Positions 8,159-18,094 of a stretch of DNA of 64,000 nt are shown in pieces. Within the stretch, counting starts at the first letter, position 1. Every line of letters begins with the position of its first letter. The notes beneath the pieces were generated by a model that was not told where the DNA came from, did not search any database, and saw nothing but the letters and a program-made list of their open reading frames with translations. This DNA comes from Acidobacteriota bacterium (lineage in GTDB: Bacteria; Acidobacteriota; Terriglobia; Terriglobales; Acidobacteriaceae): the NCBI GenBank assembly GCA_023410055.1, contig JAEYQK010000016.1, forward strand, positions 1 to 64,000, read 5' to 3'. The position numbers and the translations under genes are program-made.

Positions 8159-9142
8159 ATGCGAGAAAACAATTCTGCGCAAAGCTCGGCAGCAAGTGTT
8201 TCTATGCAGTCGGATAGAGGGACGGGTTTGTCGGCAGATCAACACAGCGAATTGCTTGAAGCCTTGAACCGACTCGAAGAGGATCGACGGCACGCCAATA
8301 TTGCACTCGGGGCTGTGGCGCACGACATGAAAGCGCCAGTCGCGATCGTTAGCGGGTATCTTAAGCTCCTTTGCACCGAAAAAATTGGTCCGTTGAACGA
8401 GCGTCAACGAGAAATCCTCGACGACATGCACATGGGCTGTGTCCGTATGCAGCACCTGATCTCCCAGTTCTTGACTTACGGAGCAGTTGGTGCCGAAGCC
8501 AGGGCCGTCAACTTCGAAATGAACGATCTCAACGCGGTGCTGGAAGAGGTATGCCGTGACTGGGTCCCGTTGTGCCGAGTCAAGTCGGTCAGCCTTGATT
8601 TCGTCCCTTCTTCTGAAATCCCGGTGCTTGCATTCGATCACCAGAAGATTAAGCAAGCAGTGGCATGCCTGATCGACAATGCCCTGAAATTCACCCCAAC
8701 CGGGAAAACGGTGCGGCTTATCGTTGAACCGCACTTTTGGGAGCGCCGTCTTTCTCTGGTGCGGTGCCACACCGACAGGCGAGTGTCAAAAAGCCGCGCC
8801 CCGAATTCAGTGCAGATCAGTGTTATCGATTCAGGGCCAGGGATTCCAGCAGAGTACCAGCAAGAAGTCTTCGAAGAGTACTACACGCGCCGTTGTGGAG
8901 AAGTTGAATCAAGCACCGGGTTGGGTCTCGCAATCGCACGTCGTGTATCGCAGGCCCACGGTGGCAAGATCTGGGTTGAGAGCACGGTTGGAGTTGGCAG
9001 CAAGTTTTGCATCGTTCTTCCGTTCAAACGGAAACAGGACAACACAGTAGTCTCCGGTTGTACCAACAGTGACGTTCGGTTCAGGCATGCGAACCCCGAA
9101 CGAAGAGGAGAGACCAATGGCCGCTCGTGTTCTCGTGATTGA
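8159..9142 (+). CDS. Cytosolic sensor histidine kinase (HisKA + HATPase_c)
   Basis: This 327-aa kinase starts at ATG 8159; an in-frame TTG at 8147 is an alternative and neither has a good ribosome site. It has a phospho-acceptor box (GAVAHDMKAPVAIVSG, near residue 50), an N-box (CLIDNALKFTPTG), a G1 box (VIDSGPGIP) and a G2 box (TGLGLAIARR). No transmembrane helix or recognisable sensor domain precedes HisKA, only about 40 residues, so the signal is cytosolic or delivered by a partner. Its last 26 bp overlap the start of the response-regulator gene, which makes the two a cognate pair. The ~35 residues after the ATPase domain look unstructured. Confidence 0.9.
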   Translation: MRENNSAQSSAASVSMQSDRGTGLSADQHSELLEALNRLEEDRRHANIALGAVAHDMKAPVAIVSGYLKLLCTEKIGPLNERQREILDDMHMGCVRMQHLISQFLTYGAVGAEARAVNFEMNDLNAVLEEVCRDWVPLCRVKSVSLDFVPSSEIPVLAFDHQKIKQAVACLIDNALKFTPTGKTVRLIVEPHFWERRLSLVRCHTDRRVSKSRAPNSVQISVIDSGPGIPAEYQQEVFEEYYTRRCGEVESSTGLGLAIARRVSQAHGGKIWVESTVGVGSKFCIVLPFKRKQDNTVVSGCTNSDVRFRHANPERRGETNGRSCSRD

Positions 9143-10553
9143 TGACGATCCTGGCATGCTTCGCTACATGAAGACACTGCTGCAGATGGAATCGTGCGAG
9201 GTTCAGACCGCCAACAGTGGCCTGGACGCAATCGCGCAGATCGAGAAGGGCCTGTCTCCGGACGTAGTATTCCTAGACCTAATGATGCCGGGCATGGATG
9301 GTCTCAACACCCTTCAGCGAATCCGCGAAATTAATCCCCGGTTGAAGATCGTGATGCTCTCGTGTCTAAAAGATACGGCCAAGGTGGTGGAGGCGATGCG
9401 CCAGGGAGCCGAAGACTTTCTGAACAAGCCTTTGGACGGCGCGGCCGTTGAAAAAGTGCTGCAGCGGTGCCTTTCTCCGGAGACGAATAAGCCAATCCCG
9501 TCGATTGTGCCCGAGAACGCTGAAGAACTCCCCGGGGGGCTCCACTTTGTTGCCGGTTCAGAAACGACACGCAAAGTGCGGGACCAGATAGCGCAGATGG
9601 CCCCGTTTGATATCCCCGTCCTTTTTCTGGGCGAGAGTGGTGTCGGAAAAGAGGTTGCGGCCCTGCTGCTTCACAAGCTATCACCCAGGTCCAAACAAAC
9701 GTTCTTGAAGGTGAATTGTGCCGCGATCCCGTCAGAGTTGCTCGAAAGCGAATTGTTTGGCTACGAAGCCGGCGCATTCACGGGAGCGATTCAGGCAAAA
9801 CCAGGAAAGTTCGAAGCATGCAATGGCGGAACGATTCTGCTCGACGAGATTGGAGAACTCCCTCCGGCGCTGCAAGCGAAACTTCTCCAGGTATTGCAGG
9901 AGCAGCGTTTCTTCCGTCTCGGCGGGCGTACCCCTATATCCATAGACGTGCGCATTCTTGCGGCAACGAATATCGACATAGAAGATGCAATCAAGAAAGG
10001 CAAGTTCCGCCTGGACTTGTATTACCGTCTGAATACGTTCGCGATTCAGATTCCGCCATTGCGGCAAAGACGGGATGATATCCCGATATTGATCGAGCAT
10101 TTCAACCATCAGTTTTCGTCGCATTACGCACGGCCTCTTCGGGTGATGAACCCGGAGATGATGAACGCATGCTTGAACCACAGCTGGCCTGGGAACATTC
10201 GCGAACTGCACAACTTCGTTAAGCGCTTTGTGGTACTTGGCGATGAAGCTTCGATGTTGAAGGAGATTCGCAAGGCGTCGGATAAAGGTGCGCCACTCGT
10301 CGCCTTCGGTTACGAGCGTAAGGATCTCAAGCAACTTGTCCGCGACCTGAAACAAAATGCCGAGGCGAGGGTGATCGCGCAAGCACTGGAAGAGACGAAT
10401 TGGCGCCGTCGCGATGCGGCCGCTCTACTGAACATCAGCTACAAGGCTCTCGTCTACAAGGCTCGGCAGTACGGACTGGAGACCCCGCCGCAAATGGGGA
10501 CCAAAGCGGGCGTGCAAGAAGTCGAGTTGATTGAAGAGGAGGCGACCGCCTGA
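9117..10553 (+). CDS. NtrC-family response regulator (REC + sigma-54 AAA+ + Fis)
   Basis: The start at 9117 is chosen from the strong GAGGAGAG before it and the standard receiver N-terminus (MAARVLVIDDDPG); the product is 478 aa. The receiver has the acidic pair DDD, phospho-acceptor Asp54 (VVFLDLMMPGMDG) and Lys in FLNKPLD. The central AAA+ domain has GESGVGKE, the GAFTGA loop and GTILLDEIGEL. A C-terminal Fis helix-turn-helix follows (RRRDAAALLNISYKALVYKA). It is similar in its C-terminal part to the receiver-less activator of the EPS operon, so the two may share target sites. The targets are unknown; the divergent EPS operon is the obvious candidate. Confidence 0.93.
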   Translation: MAARVLVIDDDPGMLRYMKTLLQMESCEVQTANSGLDAIAQIEKGLSPDVVFLDLMMPGMDGLNTLQRIREINPRLKIVMLSCLKDTAKVVEAMRQGAEDFLNKPLDGAAVEKVLQRCLSPETNKPIPSIVPENAEELPGGLHFVAGSETTRKVRDQIAQMAPFDIPVLFLGESGVGKEVAALLLHKLSPRSKQTFLKVNCAAIPSELLESELFGYEAGAFTGAIQAKPGKFEACNGGTILLDEIGELPPALQAKLLQVLQEQRFFRLGGRTPISIDVRILAATNIDIEDAIKKGKFRLDLYYRLNTFAIQIPPLRQRRDDIPILIEHFNHQFSSHYARPLRVMNPEMMNACLNHSWPGNIRELHNFVKRFVVLGDEASMLKEIRKASDKGAPLVAFGYERKDLKQLVRDLKQNAEARVIAQALEETNWRRRDAAALLNISYKALVYKARQYGLETPPQMGTKAGVQEVELIEEEATA

Positions 10554-10567
10554 AGTGAGGCGGTCGT
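10542..10567 (+). terminator. Hairpin overlapping the stop codon of the response-regulator gene
   Basis: GCGACCGCCT pairs with AGGCGGTCGT around a GAAGTG loop (one wobble pair). The stop codon sits at the stem-loop junction. It is not followed by a T-run, so termination is likely but not certain. It also faces the end of the convergent lipoprotein gene. Confidence 0.55.
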
Positions 10568-10595
10568 CTCTTCGGTAACGTTGTTCTTCTTGGCG

Positions 10596-12563
10596 CTAAT
10601 TGGCCGGCACGTTTGCGACTACCTGACTGGAGTAGTTGCTCTCAACCGCTTTCTGATCGAGAGCCGTCAGAACATAGTAGTAGACCTTGCCGTTCTGCAC
10701 CGTCTCGTCCGTATAAGCGGTCCCGGTTTCGACCGAAGCGTTGAGCTTTGTGTACGGCCCGCCATTCTGCGTTCCGCGATATATGTAGTAGCCCGCTACG
10801 GTAGAAGTGCAAGCATTCCACGAGAGTGTGACCGAGTGCGTAACTGGTGCCGGCGGGTTCACGGCCGTTCCTGCCAGGTTGATCGTCAGAGCTTGCCCAG
10901 TGGTCGAGCTAGCCACGTAGACCGTGCCCGCTGCATCTCCGGCGTTCGAAGGGCTGAACGTTACGGAGAAGCTCTTGCTGGTTCCAGGTGTCATCGTGAG
11001 TGGAACCGTGATTCCGCTGAGTGCGAAGCCTGGTCCGCTTGTGCTGATGCTCGAAACAGTCAAGGTGGACCCTCCCGTGTTGGTCAGCGTGACAGACTGC
11101 GCGCCACTCTGCCCCACGGTAACGGTACCGAAGCTGATGTTGGTTGTGTTCGTGACCAATTGTCCGGCTGTCGCACCTGTTCCGGAGAGGGCGATCGAGA
11201 GCGGCTGTGACGCTGAGTTTGTGACGGTTAAGCTACCGCTCGCGCTGCCGCTAGTTGACGGATTGAAGGTCGCCGTTACGTCAGCAACACCCCCGGGTGC
11301 CAACGTCAGGGGCATTGAAGGGCTGTTCGATAGGAATCCCGTTCCGGTGACTGCAATGCCGGACACAGTAAGGGCTGCCCCGCCCGTGTTGGTGAGCCTC
11401 AAGGAAAGGGAACTGCTCTGTCCAACTGTGACGGTTCCGAAATTGAGACTGGATGCACTTGCGGTCAGTTGCGCTGGAGCAACCGCAGTTCCCGACAGAG
11501 TGATTGTAATCGGTTGCGTCGTCGTTGAATTTGCCACGGTGATGCTGCCCGTAGCAGAGCCAACCACCGAGGGCTTGAAGGTGGCCACGACGTCGCTGCT
11601 TGCTCCGGGCGCAATCGTGAAGGGCGTCACAGTTCCGGTTGCTGAGAATCCGCTTCCGTTCGTAGTGATACCGTTTACCGTCAAGGTCGCTGTTCCCGTA
11701 TTGCTCAGCCTAAGCGTCTGACTGCTGCTTTGGCCGGTGATCGTTGTGCCGAAGTTCAGGCTTGTCGTACTGACCGCCAATTGCCCCTTGCTCTGCGCCA
11801 GGCCAGTTCCAGTTAGCGAGATGACGTACGGCTGGTTGCTGGCAGAGTTTGCGATAGATAGGCTACCACTCAAGCCGCCGACGCTCGTGGGACTGAATGA
11901 CACGTTCAATGTAGCGGTCGCCCCCGCTGGAAGAGTAAGAGGCAGGGTCAGCCCTGAAACAGAAAAGCTTGACAGACTCGTGCTGACGCCAGAAATGGTT
12001 AAGCTCTGCCCCCCCGTGTTGCTCAAGGTGACCGTTCTCGCGGTGCTTTGTCCGACGGTAACGCTGCCAAAATCCAGGCTACTGACATTGGCCTTCAGCT
12101 GAGCCTTGCTGACACCTCTTCCGCGCACCGCGATTGTGTATTGTTTTGTTGTGGAGGAATCGACAATCTTTAGTTCTCCCGTGAGCGTGCCAGCTGTTTC
12201 CGGTGAAAACGTGACGGCAACAGTGCAACTGCGACTTGGCGCCAGTGTCGTCCCACAATCGTGCTGCTCCAGGAAGTTGCCAGTCACCGCGATGGCACCA
12301 ATGCTGACGCTCGCAGTTCCCGCATTGCTCACTATGACGCTTTGAGGTGAACTCAGTGTACTGAGCGCCTGATCTGAGAATTCGACCGTGCCGGGGGAAA
12401 CGGACAAAGCCGTCGTGGTTTGAGACGCCGGGTTCGTTTGTGCGCCGCCGGTACCGCCAATGTTTGCGCCCGCGGCGCCACCTCCACACGCAACGTTCGC
12501 GATGACAGACGAAATGATGAGGGCAATGAAGAAGCAGTTTCTGAAGGGGACCGGATGCAACAT
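10596..12563 (-). CDS. Choice-of-anchor D repeat lipoprotein with C-terminal fibronectin III
   Basis: The start at 12563 has GAGGTG four bases upstream; an upstream GTG at 12581 is less likely. The product is 655 aa. It begins with a lipoprotein signal (FFIALIISSVIANVAC, then GGG), so it should be lipid-anchored. About six beta-sandwich repeats of 95-110 residues follow, of the ASPM-SPD-2-Hydin / choice-of-anchor-D type (recurrent LNFGTVTVGQSS, LTNTGGAALTVSGI, LTLAPGGVADVTATF). The last ~85 residues form a fibronectin type III domain (SVTLSWNACTSTVAGYYIYR). It is probably a surface adhesin or matrix protein. Convergent with the response-regulator gene, with 42 bp between. Confidence 0.88.
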   Translation of the reverse strand: MLHPVPFRNCFFIALIISSVIANVACGGGAAGANIGGTGGAQTNPASQTTTALSVSPGTVEFSDQALSTLSSPQSVIVSNAGTASVSIGAIAVTGNFLEQHDCGTTLAPSRSCTVAVTFSPETAGTLTGELKIVDSSTTKQYTIAVRGRGVSKAQLKANVSSLDFGSVTVGQSTARTVTLSNTGGQSLTISGVSTSLSSFSVSGLTLPLTLPAGATATLNVSFSPTSVGGLSGSLSIANSASNQPYVISLTGTGLAQSKGQLAVSTTSLNFGTTITGQSSSQTLRLSNTGTATLTVNGITTNGSGFSATGTVTPFTIAPGASSDVVATFKPSVVGSATGSITVANSTTTQPITITLSGTAVAPAQLTASASSLNFGTVTVGQSSSLSLRLTNTGGAALTVSGIAVTGTGFLSNSPSMPLTLAPGGVADVTATFNPSTSGSASGSLTVTNSASQPLSIALSGTGATAGQLVTNTTNISFGTVTVGQSGAQSVTLTNTGGSTLTVSSISTSGPGFALSGITVPLTMTPGTSKSFSVTFSPSNAGDAAGTVYVASSTTGQALTINLAGTAVNPPAPVTHSVTLSWNACTSTVAGYYIYRGTQNGGPYTKLNASVETGTAYTDETVQNGKVYYYVLTALDQKAVESNYSSQVVANVPAN

Positions 12564-13409
12564 GCTACACCTCGACAGCACCCGACGGCTTTCGTGAAGC
12601 TAGGCCCTAACTCAGCGGCCGTCGTGCCAAGATGCAGCATCGCGGTCAATGTGAATACCATCAACCTTACGGAGGTTCTAACACTGTAAGAATATAGTCA
12701 TTCACCTCAGTTTCTCTTTTGTTTCCTTGTGTTTTCAGTGCTTTCGCAACGACGGTGCATGAACCACAGTAACGAAGCCGCGATTGCCTAGAACTCGACT
12801 GCGCCGACCTCTGCGCTGCGCCGTGATGCCTCGTTGACTTCAGCCATTGCGCAGTGCTCACACAAGTTTGCTAGAACAGATGTCCTGGATTCGTGTCACT
12901 GCTTGTCAGTCAATCGTCAGTAACTTGGGTAGGTGACCCTCGCAATCGGATACCGCGGTCAGACTTGCAGCCGTACGAGTTCCGCGGAATTGCTTTCCCG
13001 AAATAGAATTCTCTTTCACCGAGGCGGGTGTCAGCGATTTCAGCCGAAGTTCGCAACAGAAACCAAAGGATTTGTTTCCCTCTTCTCTGCTGTGCTGTCG
13101 GCGAAACGTACCGAACATTGGCTATTCGAATGCAGCAACTCTCGTGACGCTCGTATTTTGCGAGCAAGGCGGGAGCTCAGTTGCGCGTCGAGTGTGGGCA
13201 GGTAACCTGATTGATCCGCACTGAGCACCGCGAAAGACTTCATAGCGCGACCATTCGACGGAGAGGGTGCTCGTCTTCTGCTGACGTGAATCCGAGCTGG
13301 TTCGTATGGGTCGGCGTTTGCTCGAGTGCGGCCATAAGAGCAATTGCGAGACATGGTCTGGTATCGGCATTTTCCCGGCCAGCTTCGAGCAGAACGGAAG
13401 GAAGAGAAT
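12564..13409. other. 846-bp intergenic region
   Basis: Lies between two divergent large secreted-protein genes. Reading all frames gives only short overlapping frames with poor ribosome sites and atypical composition, none of which I accept. It has a somewhat AT-richer part at 12680-12740, a likely promoter area for the lipoprotein gene. I see no riboswitch, tRNA or repeat. Confidence 0.5.
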
Positions 13410-16400
13410 ATGTCGAAGGCGCGTTGTGTTTTTTGGGTCGTGCTTTTTCTGCTAGTGTGCGTTCCTTACTCAGCATATGCAGCTTGCCCATGTTCGATTT
13501 GGAGTTCGACCACCGTACCAGCGGTCGCCGATTCAGGCGATGCAGGCGCGGTGGAACTGGGAACGAAGTTCCGTGCCGATCAAGATGGCTATATCACGGC
13601 CGTTCGGTTCTACAAGAGCGCCAATAACACCGGCACTCACGTAGGTTCAGTCTGGACGTCAACCGGCACGCGCTTAGCCTCGGCGACGTTCACGAACGAG
13701 ACTAGCGTAGGATGGCAGCAGGTCAGTTTCACCACGCCTGTACCGGTAACGGCTAACACGACCTACATCGTTTCGTACTACGCCCCAAGCGGCCATTACG
13801 CGTATGGAAACGGCTTCTTTGCCACAACTGGCGTGGACAATGCACCCCTTCACGCGCTTGGCAACGGAGTTGATGGCGGTAACGGCGTGTACACCTACGG
13901 GGCGGCAAGTGCGTTTCCAAATTCGACGTACGGTGCCAGCAACTACTGGGTGGACGTTGTCTATGTCCCCGCCGCCGCACTGGCGTTGCCGACGGTTCTC
14001 TCGACTGTCCCAGCGGCCTCTGCGCCGAACGTGAGCGTCAGCGCGTCGATTGTTGCGACTTTTGCGCAGCCGATGGACGTGACTACCATGGTCGCCTCCA
14101 ACTTCGTCGTTACGGATTCTTCCGCCGGTGTTGTCGCCGGGACCGTGTCGTACAATGCGACTTCGTCGTCCCTTACGTTTACGCCGACGGCTGCCCTCTC
14201 TCCGCAGACTTCTTACTCGGCCCGGGTGAAAGGCACAGTTCGCGACACCTTCGGCCAGGCGATGGGCACTGATTACACTTGGACCTTCACGACGGCGGCA
14301 GCCCCGGTCGCGGCGAACTGCCCCTGCTCAATCTGGCCAGCTACTACGACGCCGTCTGTTATCGATTCAAACGATGCGAGCGGAATTGAGGTTGGCGTCA
14401 AGTTTACTGTCGACTACAGCGGATACATCACTGGTGTCCGGTTCTATAAGAGTGCTCAGAACACCGGCACGCATATTGGCAATCTGTGGACGACCGACGG
14501 AACGAAGCTCGCTTCCGTGACTTTCGCGAGCGAATCGGGAACCGGATGGCAGCAAGCGAACTTCAGCACGCCGGTGCCAGTTACGGCAGGGACCACGTAT
14601 ATCGTGTCCTACTACGCGCCCAGCGGACACTACTCGTACAGCTACTCCTACTTCACTTCATCAGGGGTAGACAACCCGCCAATTCATGCGCTTTCCAACA
14701 GCATCAGCGGTGGCAATGGGGTCTACACATACGGAGCTGGCAGCGCGTTCCCGGGATCTTCGTACGGTGCCTCCAACTACTGGGTCGATGTTGTCTATTT
14801 CCAGAATTTCTCGACGACAGTCCCGAGCGTATCCAGCACAAGTCCTGCTAACGGCGCCACAAACGTGAGCCAAGGCAGCGCAATCGGCGCGACGTTCACT
14901 GTTCCGATGGATCTCACAACCATGACATCCAGCAACTTCGTCGTGAAGGATGCTTCCAACAACGTTTTGCCGGGAACCGTTGCGTATAACGCCAGCACAG
15001 CGACCTTTGCATTCCAGCCGAGCTCCTCCCTCAATCTGCAGAGTTCATACACTGCGACTGTAAAGGGTACGGTGCGCAACTTCCTCGGGATTGCGTTGGG
15101 CAATGACTACTCGTGGAGTTTCTCCACATCTCGCGGATGTCCTTGTACGATCTGGCCTGCGAGTTCTACCCCTTCGGTTCCAGATTCTGGCGAGAAAGCG
15201 GGAGTAGAACTCGGCGTCAAGTTCAAAGCGGATTCGGATGGCTACATCCTCGGACTGCGTTTTTACAAGAGTAGTTTGAATACCGGCACGCACATAGGAA
15301 ACCTGTGGAGCGCTGCCGGTACACGTCTTGCCACGGCTACGTTCTCCAATGAGACGCCAACTGGATGGCAACAGGTTTTGTTCAATTCGCCGGTGCCTAT
15401 CACGGCTGACACCACGTACGTGGCGTCTTACTACGCTCCCAACGGCCACTATGGGTTCGATACGAACTACTTCGCGAACGCGGGTGTGGATACGGTTCCG
15501 CTGCACGCACTGCAAAGTGCCTCCAGCGGCGGTAATGGTGTCTTCACTTACGCTTCAACGAGTAGCTTCCCGAGTTCGTCTTACAACGCAAGCAACTACT
15601 GGGTCGACGTTATATATGGACAGGGCTCAACGAGCACTCCGCCGACAGTTTCAGGCGTAACCCCGGTTAATGGATCGATCGGCAACGGACTCGGCGCGCC
15701 GATCAGTGTGTCATTCAGTCAACCGATGGATCCGGCTTCGATCACTACTGCGAACATTACGGTGTTTGATTCCTCCAACAGTCCCATTCCCGGCAGTGTG
15801 GCTTACGACCTCGGCTCGTTTACGATGAGTTTCCAGCCGAATCCGGAGTTCGCGGCGGGCAGCACCTATCGAGCGGTGGTCTCAAGCGCGGTGCGCAATA
15901 TCAACGGGGTGGCGATGGGAGCGAACTACACGTGGTCGTTCGCCACAACGAGCACGATACCTCCGGCAACAGGTCCAGGCGGTCCCATTCTCGTGATCAC
16001 CTCCTTGACCAACCCCTTCACGCAGTATCTGGGCGAGATTTTGCTGGCGGAAGGGCTTAACGCGTTTAGCTCGCAGGATATTGCGGGGATTACGCCTTCA
16101 GTCCTTGCCAACTATGACGTCGTCATTCTCGGCGACATGAGGTTAACGCCGACTCATGTCAGCATGCTGAGTACGTGGGTAGCAAATGGCGGCAACCTCA
16201 TTGCCATGCATCCCGATCCGCAGTTAGCCGGATTGCTGGGACTGAGCAGCACCTCGAGTACACTCTCCAACTCCTATCTCTCGGTGATTACGTCTTCGCC
16301 GCCCGGACAAGGCATCGTAGGCAGCACGATGCAGTTCCACGGTCCTGCAGCGATCTTCAATCTCGCTGGCGCGAATATGGTGGCCCGACTGTATTCGAAC

Positions 16401-17744
16401 GCGACCACTCCGACAAACAATCCTGCCGTCACATGGATCAATTCTGGCGCAGGCCGGGCAGCGGCGTTCACCTACGACTTGGCGAGGTCCATTGTCTACA
16501 CGCGACAGGGCAATCCAGCCTGGGTTGGCGTGCAGCGTATTCCGTTCAGCGATACTACCTGCCCTGGCTGTGATACGACCATCGTTCGTGCGGCGGACAT
16601 GTTCTTCGGGAATGCCACGTTCGATCCCGAGCCTGACTGGAATGACTTGAGCAAAGTCGCTGTTCCGCAGGCGGACGAACAGCAGCGCTTGCTGGCTAAT
16701 CTCATCCAGTTTATGAACGTCAGTCGTAAGCCGCTGCCTCGTTTCTGGTATCTGCCGAAGGGCTACAAGGCTGCGGTGATCATGACCGGCGATGACCACA
16801 GCATCGGAGGCACCTCCGGTCGCTTTGATCAGTACATTGCGGCCAGTCCTGCCGGATGTTCAGTCGCCGACTGGACTTGCGTTCGCGCGACTTCGTATGT
16901 GTTCCCGAATACGCCGATCTTCAACTACCTCAGCTACGCCTCTCAAGGATTCGAAATTGCGAATCACGGAGACAATGTCACCTCATGCACGAATTTCAGT
17001 TATGACTCGCTGGATAGTGCGGTTACGACGCAGTTGGCGCAGATGGCTCAGAATTACCCAGGACTGCCCGCGTCAAAGACAAATCGCACACATTGTGTCG
17101 TTTGGTCCGATTGGGATTCGGAGCCGAAGGTTCTGCTGAAACACGGTATTCGTCTGGATACCAGTTATTACTACTGGCCGCAGCAGTGGATCCTCGACAG
17201 GCCCGGGATGTTTACCGGATCAGGCATGCCGATGCGTTACGCCGACAGTACGGGAGCGCCGATTGACGTTTATCAGGCCACAACCCAGATGCCGGATGAG
17301 TCCCTTCAGACCTTCCCGCACACGATTGATACGCTCCTGGACAACGCAATAGGGGCTAACGGTTACTACGGGGTATTTACGGCGAACATGCATACAGACC
17401 AGGTAGACTCGGCCGGTTCGGATGCGATCGTCACCTCCGCTCAGTCGCGTGGTGTTCCGATCATCTCGTCGCTGCAAATGCTGACTTGGCTTGATGGACG
17501 AAACGGCTCCGCGTTCAGTTCGTTGTCCTGGTCGGCGAACCGCTTATCGTTCAATATCACGAACGCGGCCGGCGCGACGAACATCCAGGCGATGGTTCCG
17601 GCAAGATCGGCAACGAATTCCGTCACTAGCATCAAGAGAGACGGAACGACGATCGCTTACACCATGCAGACCATCAAGGGGATACAGTACGCGGTGTTCT
17701 CGGGAACGGCTGGCTCATATCAGGTCACCTACTCTGGTCCGTAA
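13410..17744 (+). CDS. Giant secreted protein: three DUF4082/Big_5 modules, ThuA-like and polysaccharide-deacetylase-like domains
   Basis: The start at 13410 has GGAAGGAAGAG upstream and begins a signal peptide (CVFWVVLFLLVCVPYSAYA); the product is 1444 aa. Three repeats of a DUF4082 domain (each opening with CPCSIW or CPCTIW and containing GYITAVRFYKS and NYWVDVVY) alternate with Ig-like Big_5 domains (TTMVASNFVV, YSARVKGTVRD). After about residue 860 comes a Rossmann-like segment similar to ThuA/DUF4350 (ILVITSLTNPFTQYLGEILL, NYDVVILGDM). A NodB-like deacetylase segment follows (AAVIMTGDDHSIGG, FEIANHGDN, GIRLDTSYYYWP). The DD and H residues resemble NodB metal ligands, but the canonical H-x3-H is not clear. 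It may modify an exported polysaccharide. Confidence 0.85.
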   Translation: MSKARCVFWVVLFLLVCVPYSAYAACPCSIWSSTTVPAVADSGDAGAVELGTKFRADQDGYITAVRFYKSANNTGTHVGSVWTSTGTRLASATFTNETSVGWQQVSFTTPVPVTANTTYIVSYYAPSGHYAYGNGFFATTGVDNAPLHALGNGVDGGNGVYTYGAASAFPNSTYGASNYWVDVVYVPAAALALPTVLSTVPAASAPNVSVSASIVATFAQPMDVTTMVASNFVVTDSSAGVVAGTVSYNATSSSLTFTPTAALSPQTSYSARVKGTVRDTFGQAMGTDYTWTFTTAAAPVAANCPCSIWPATTTPSVIDSNDASGIEVGVKFTVDYSGYITGVRFYKSAQNTGTHIGNLWTTDGTKLASVTFASESGTGWQQANFSTPVPVTAGTTYIVSYYAPSGHYSYSYSYFTSSGVDNPPIHALSNSISGGNGVYTYGAGSAFPGSSYGASNYWVDVVYFQNFSTTVPSVSSTSPANGATNVSQGSAIGATFTVPMDLTTMTSSNFVVKDASNNVLPGTVAYNASTATFAFQPSSSLNLQSSYTATVKGTVRNFLGIALGNDYSWSFSTSRGCPCTIWPASSTPSVPDSGEKAGVELGVKFKADSDGYILGLRFYKSSLNTGTHIGNLWSAAGTRLATATFSNETPTGWQQVLFNSPVPITADTTYVASYYAPNGHYGFDTNYFANAGVDTVPLHALQSASSGGNGVFTYASTSSFPSSSYNASNYWVDVIYGQGSTSTPPTVSGVTPVNGSIGNGLGAPISVSFSQPMDPASITTANITVFDSSNSPIPGSVAYDLGSFTMSFQPNPEFAAGSTYRAVVSSAVRNINGVAMGANYTWSFATTSTIPPATGPGGPILVITSLTNPFTQYLGEILLAEGLNAFSSQDIAGITPSVLANYDVVILGDMRLTPTHVSMLSTWVANGGNLIAMHPDPQLAGLLGLSSTSSTLSNSYLSVITSSPPGQGIVGSTMQFHGPAAIFNLAGANMVARLYSNATTPTNNPAVTWINSGAGRAAAFTYDLARSIVYTRQGNPAWVGVQRIPFSDTTCPGCDTTIVRAADMFFGNATFDPEPDWNDLSKVAVPQADEQQRLLANLIQFMNVSRKPLPRFWYLPKGYKAAVIMTGDDHSIGGTSGRFDQYIAASPAGCSVADWTCVRATSYVFPNTPIFNYLSYASQGFEIANHGDNVTSCTNFSYDSLDSAVTTQLAQMAQNYPGLPASKTNRTHCVVWSDWDSEPKVLLKHGIRLDTSYYYWPQQWILDRPGMFTGSGMPMRYADSTGAPIDVYQATTQMPDESLQTFPHTIDTLLDNAIGANGYYGVFTANMHTDQVDSAGSDAIVTSAQSRGVPIISSLQMLTWLDGRNGSAFSSLSWSANRLSFNITNAAGATNIQAMVPARSATNSVTSIKRDGTTIAYTMQTIKGIQYAVFSGTAGSYQVTYSGP

Positions 17745-17765
17745 AGTACCCCTAGTCCAGAGATC

Positions 17766-17787
17766 GGGGGAGGCTCTGACCTCCCCC
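17766..17787 (+). terminator. Hairpin after the giant secreted-protein gene
   Basis: GGGGGAGG pairs perfectly with CCTCCCCC around CTCTGA, 22 bp after the stop. No T-run follows, so it may be a terminator or only an mRNA-stabilising hairpin. Confidence 0.5.
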
Positions 17788-18094
17788 ACTTCAACTCCGC
17801 TGTATGTGACCGCGCATTCATGCATTCGCGGAAGTTGTCAGAACCTGCCCACTCCTTGCTTAGCACTTGTCCAGTTTTCCCTCGCTCCGCGCAGCCGGAG
17901 AACCTCGAGGAAGGTGGCAACTTGCGTTGCACCGAGCGTGCACATTGTGCGCGTGTCCATGAGACAACATAGGCCACTTCATCGTCTTGTACAGCGGTTC
18001 GGCTGTTTACAGGGGATTCCTTGCAACAGCAGAACGAAAAGCAGGACGGGTCGCGCAATTCTCAGGGGGATGTTCGTAAGTTGCACAAAAGAAA
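17788..18094. other. Intergenic stretch without gene
   Basis: About 300 bp between the giant gene and tRNA-Val. A long plus-strand frame runs through it and across the tRNA, but it has no ribosome site and reads antisense tRNA, so it is not a gene. I see nothing else. Confidence 0.5.

Noticed and set aside
13410..17744. PEP-CTERM-type sorting signal on the secreted proteins near the EPS locus
   Set aside because: The C-terminus (SGTAGSYQVTYSGP) has no PEP motif, membrane helix and basic tail; the same holds for the lipoprotein at 10596.
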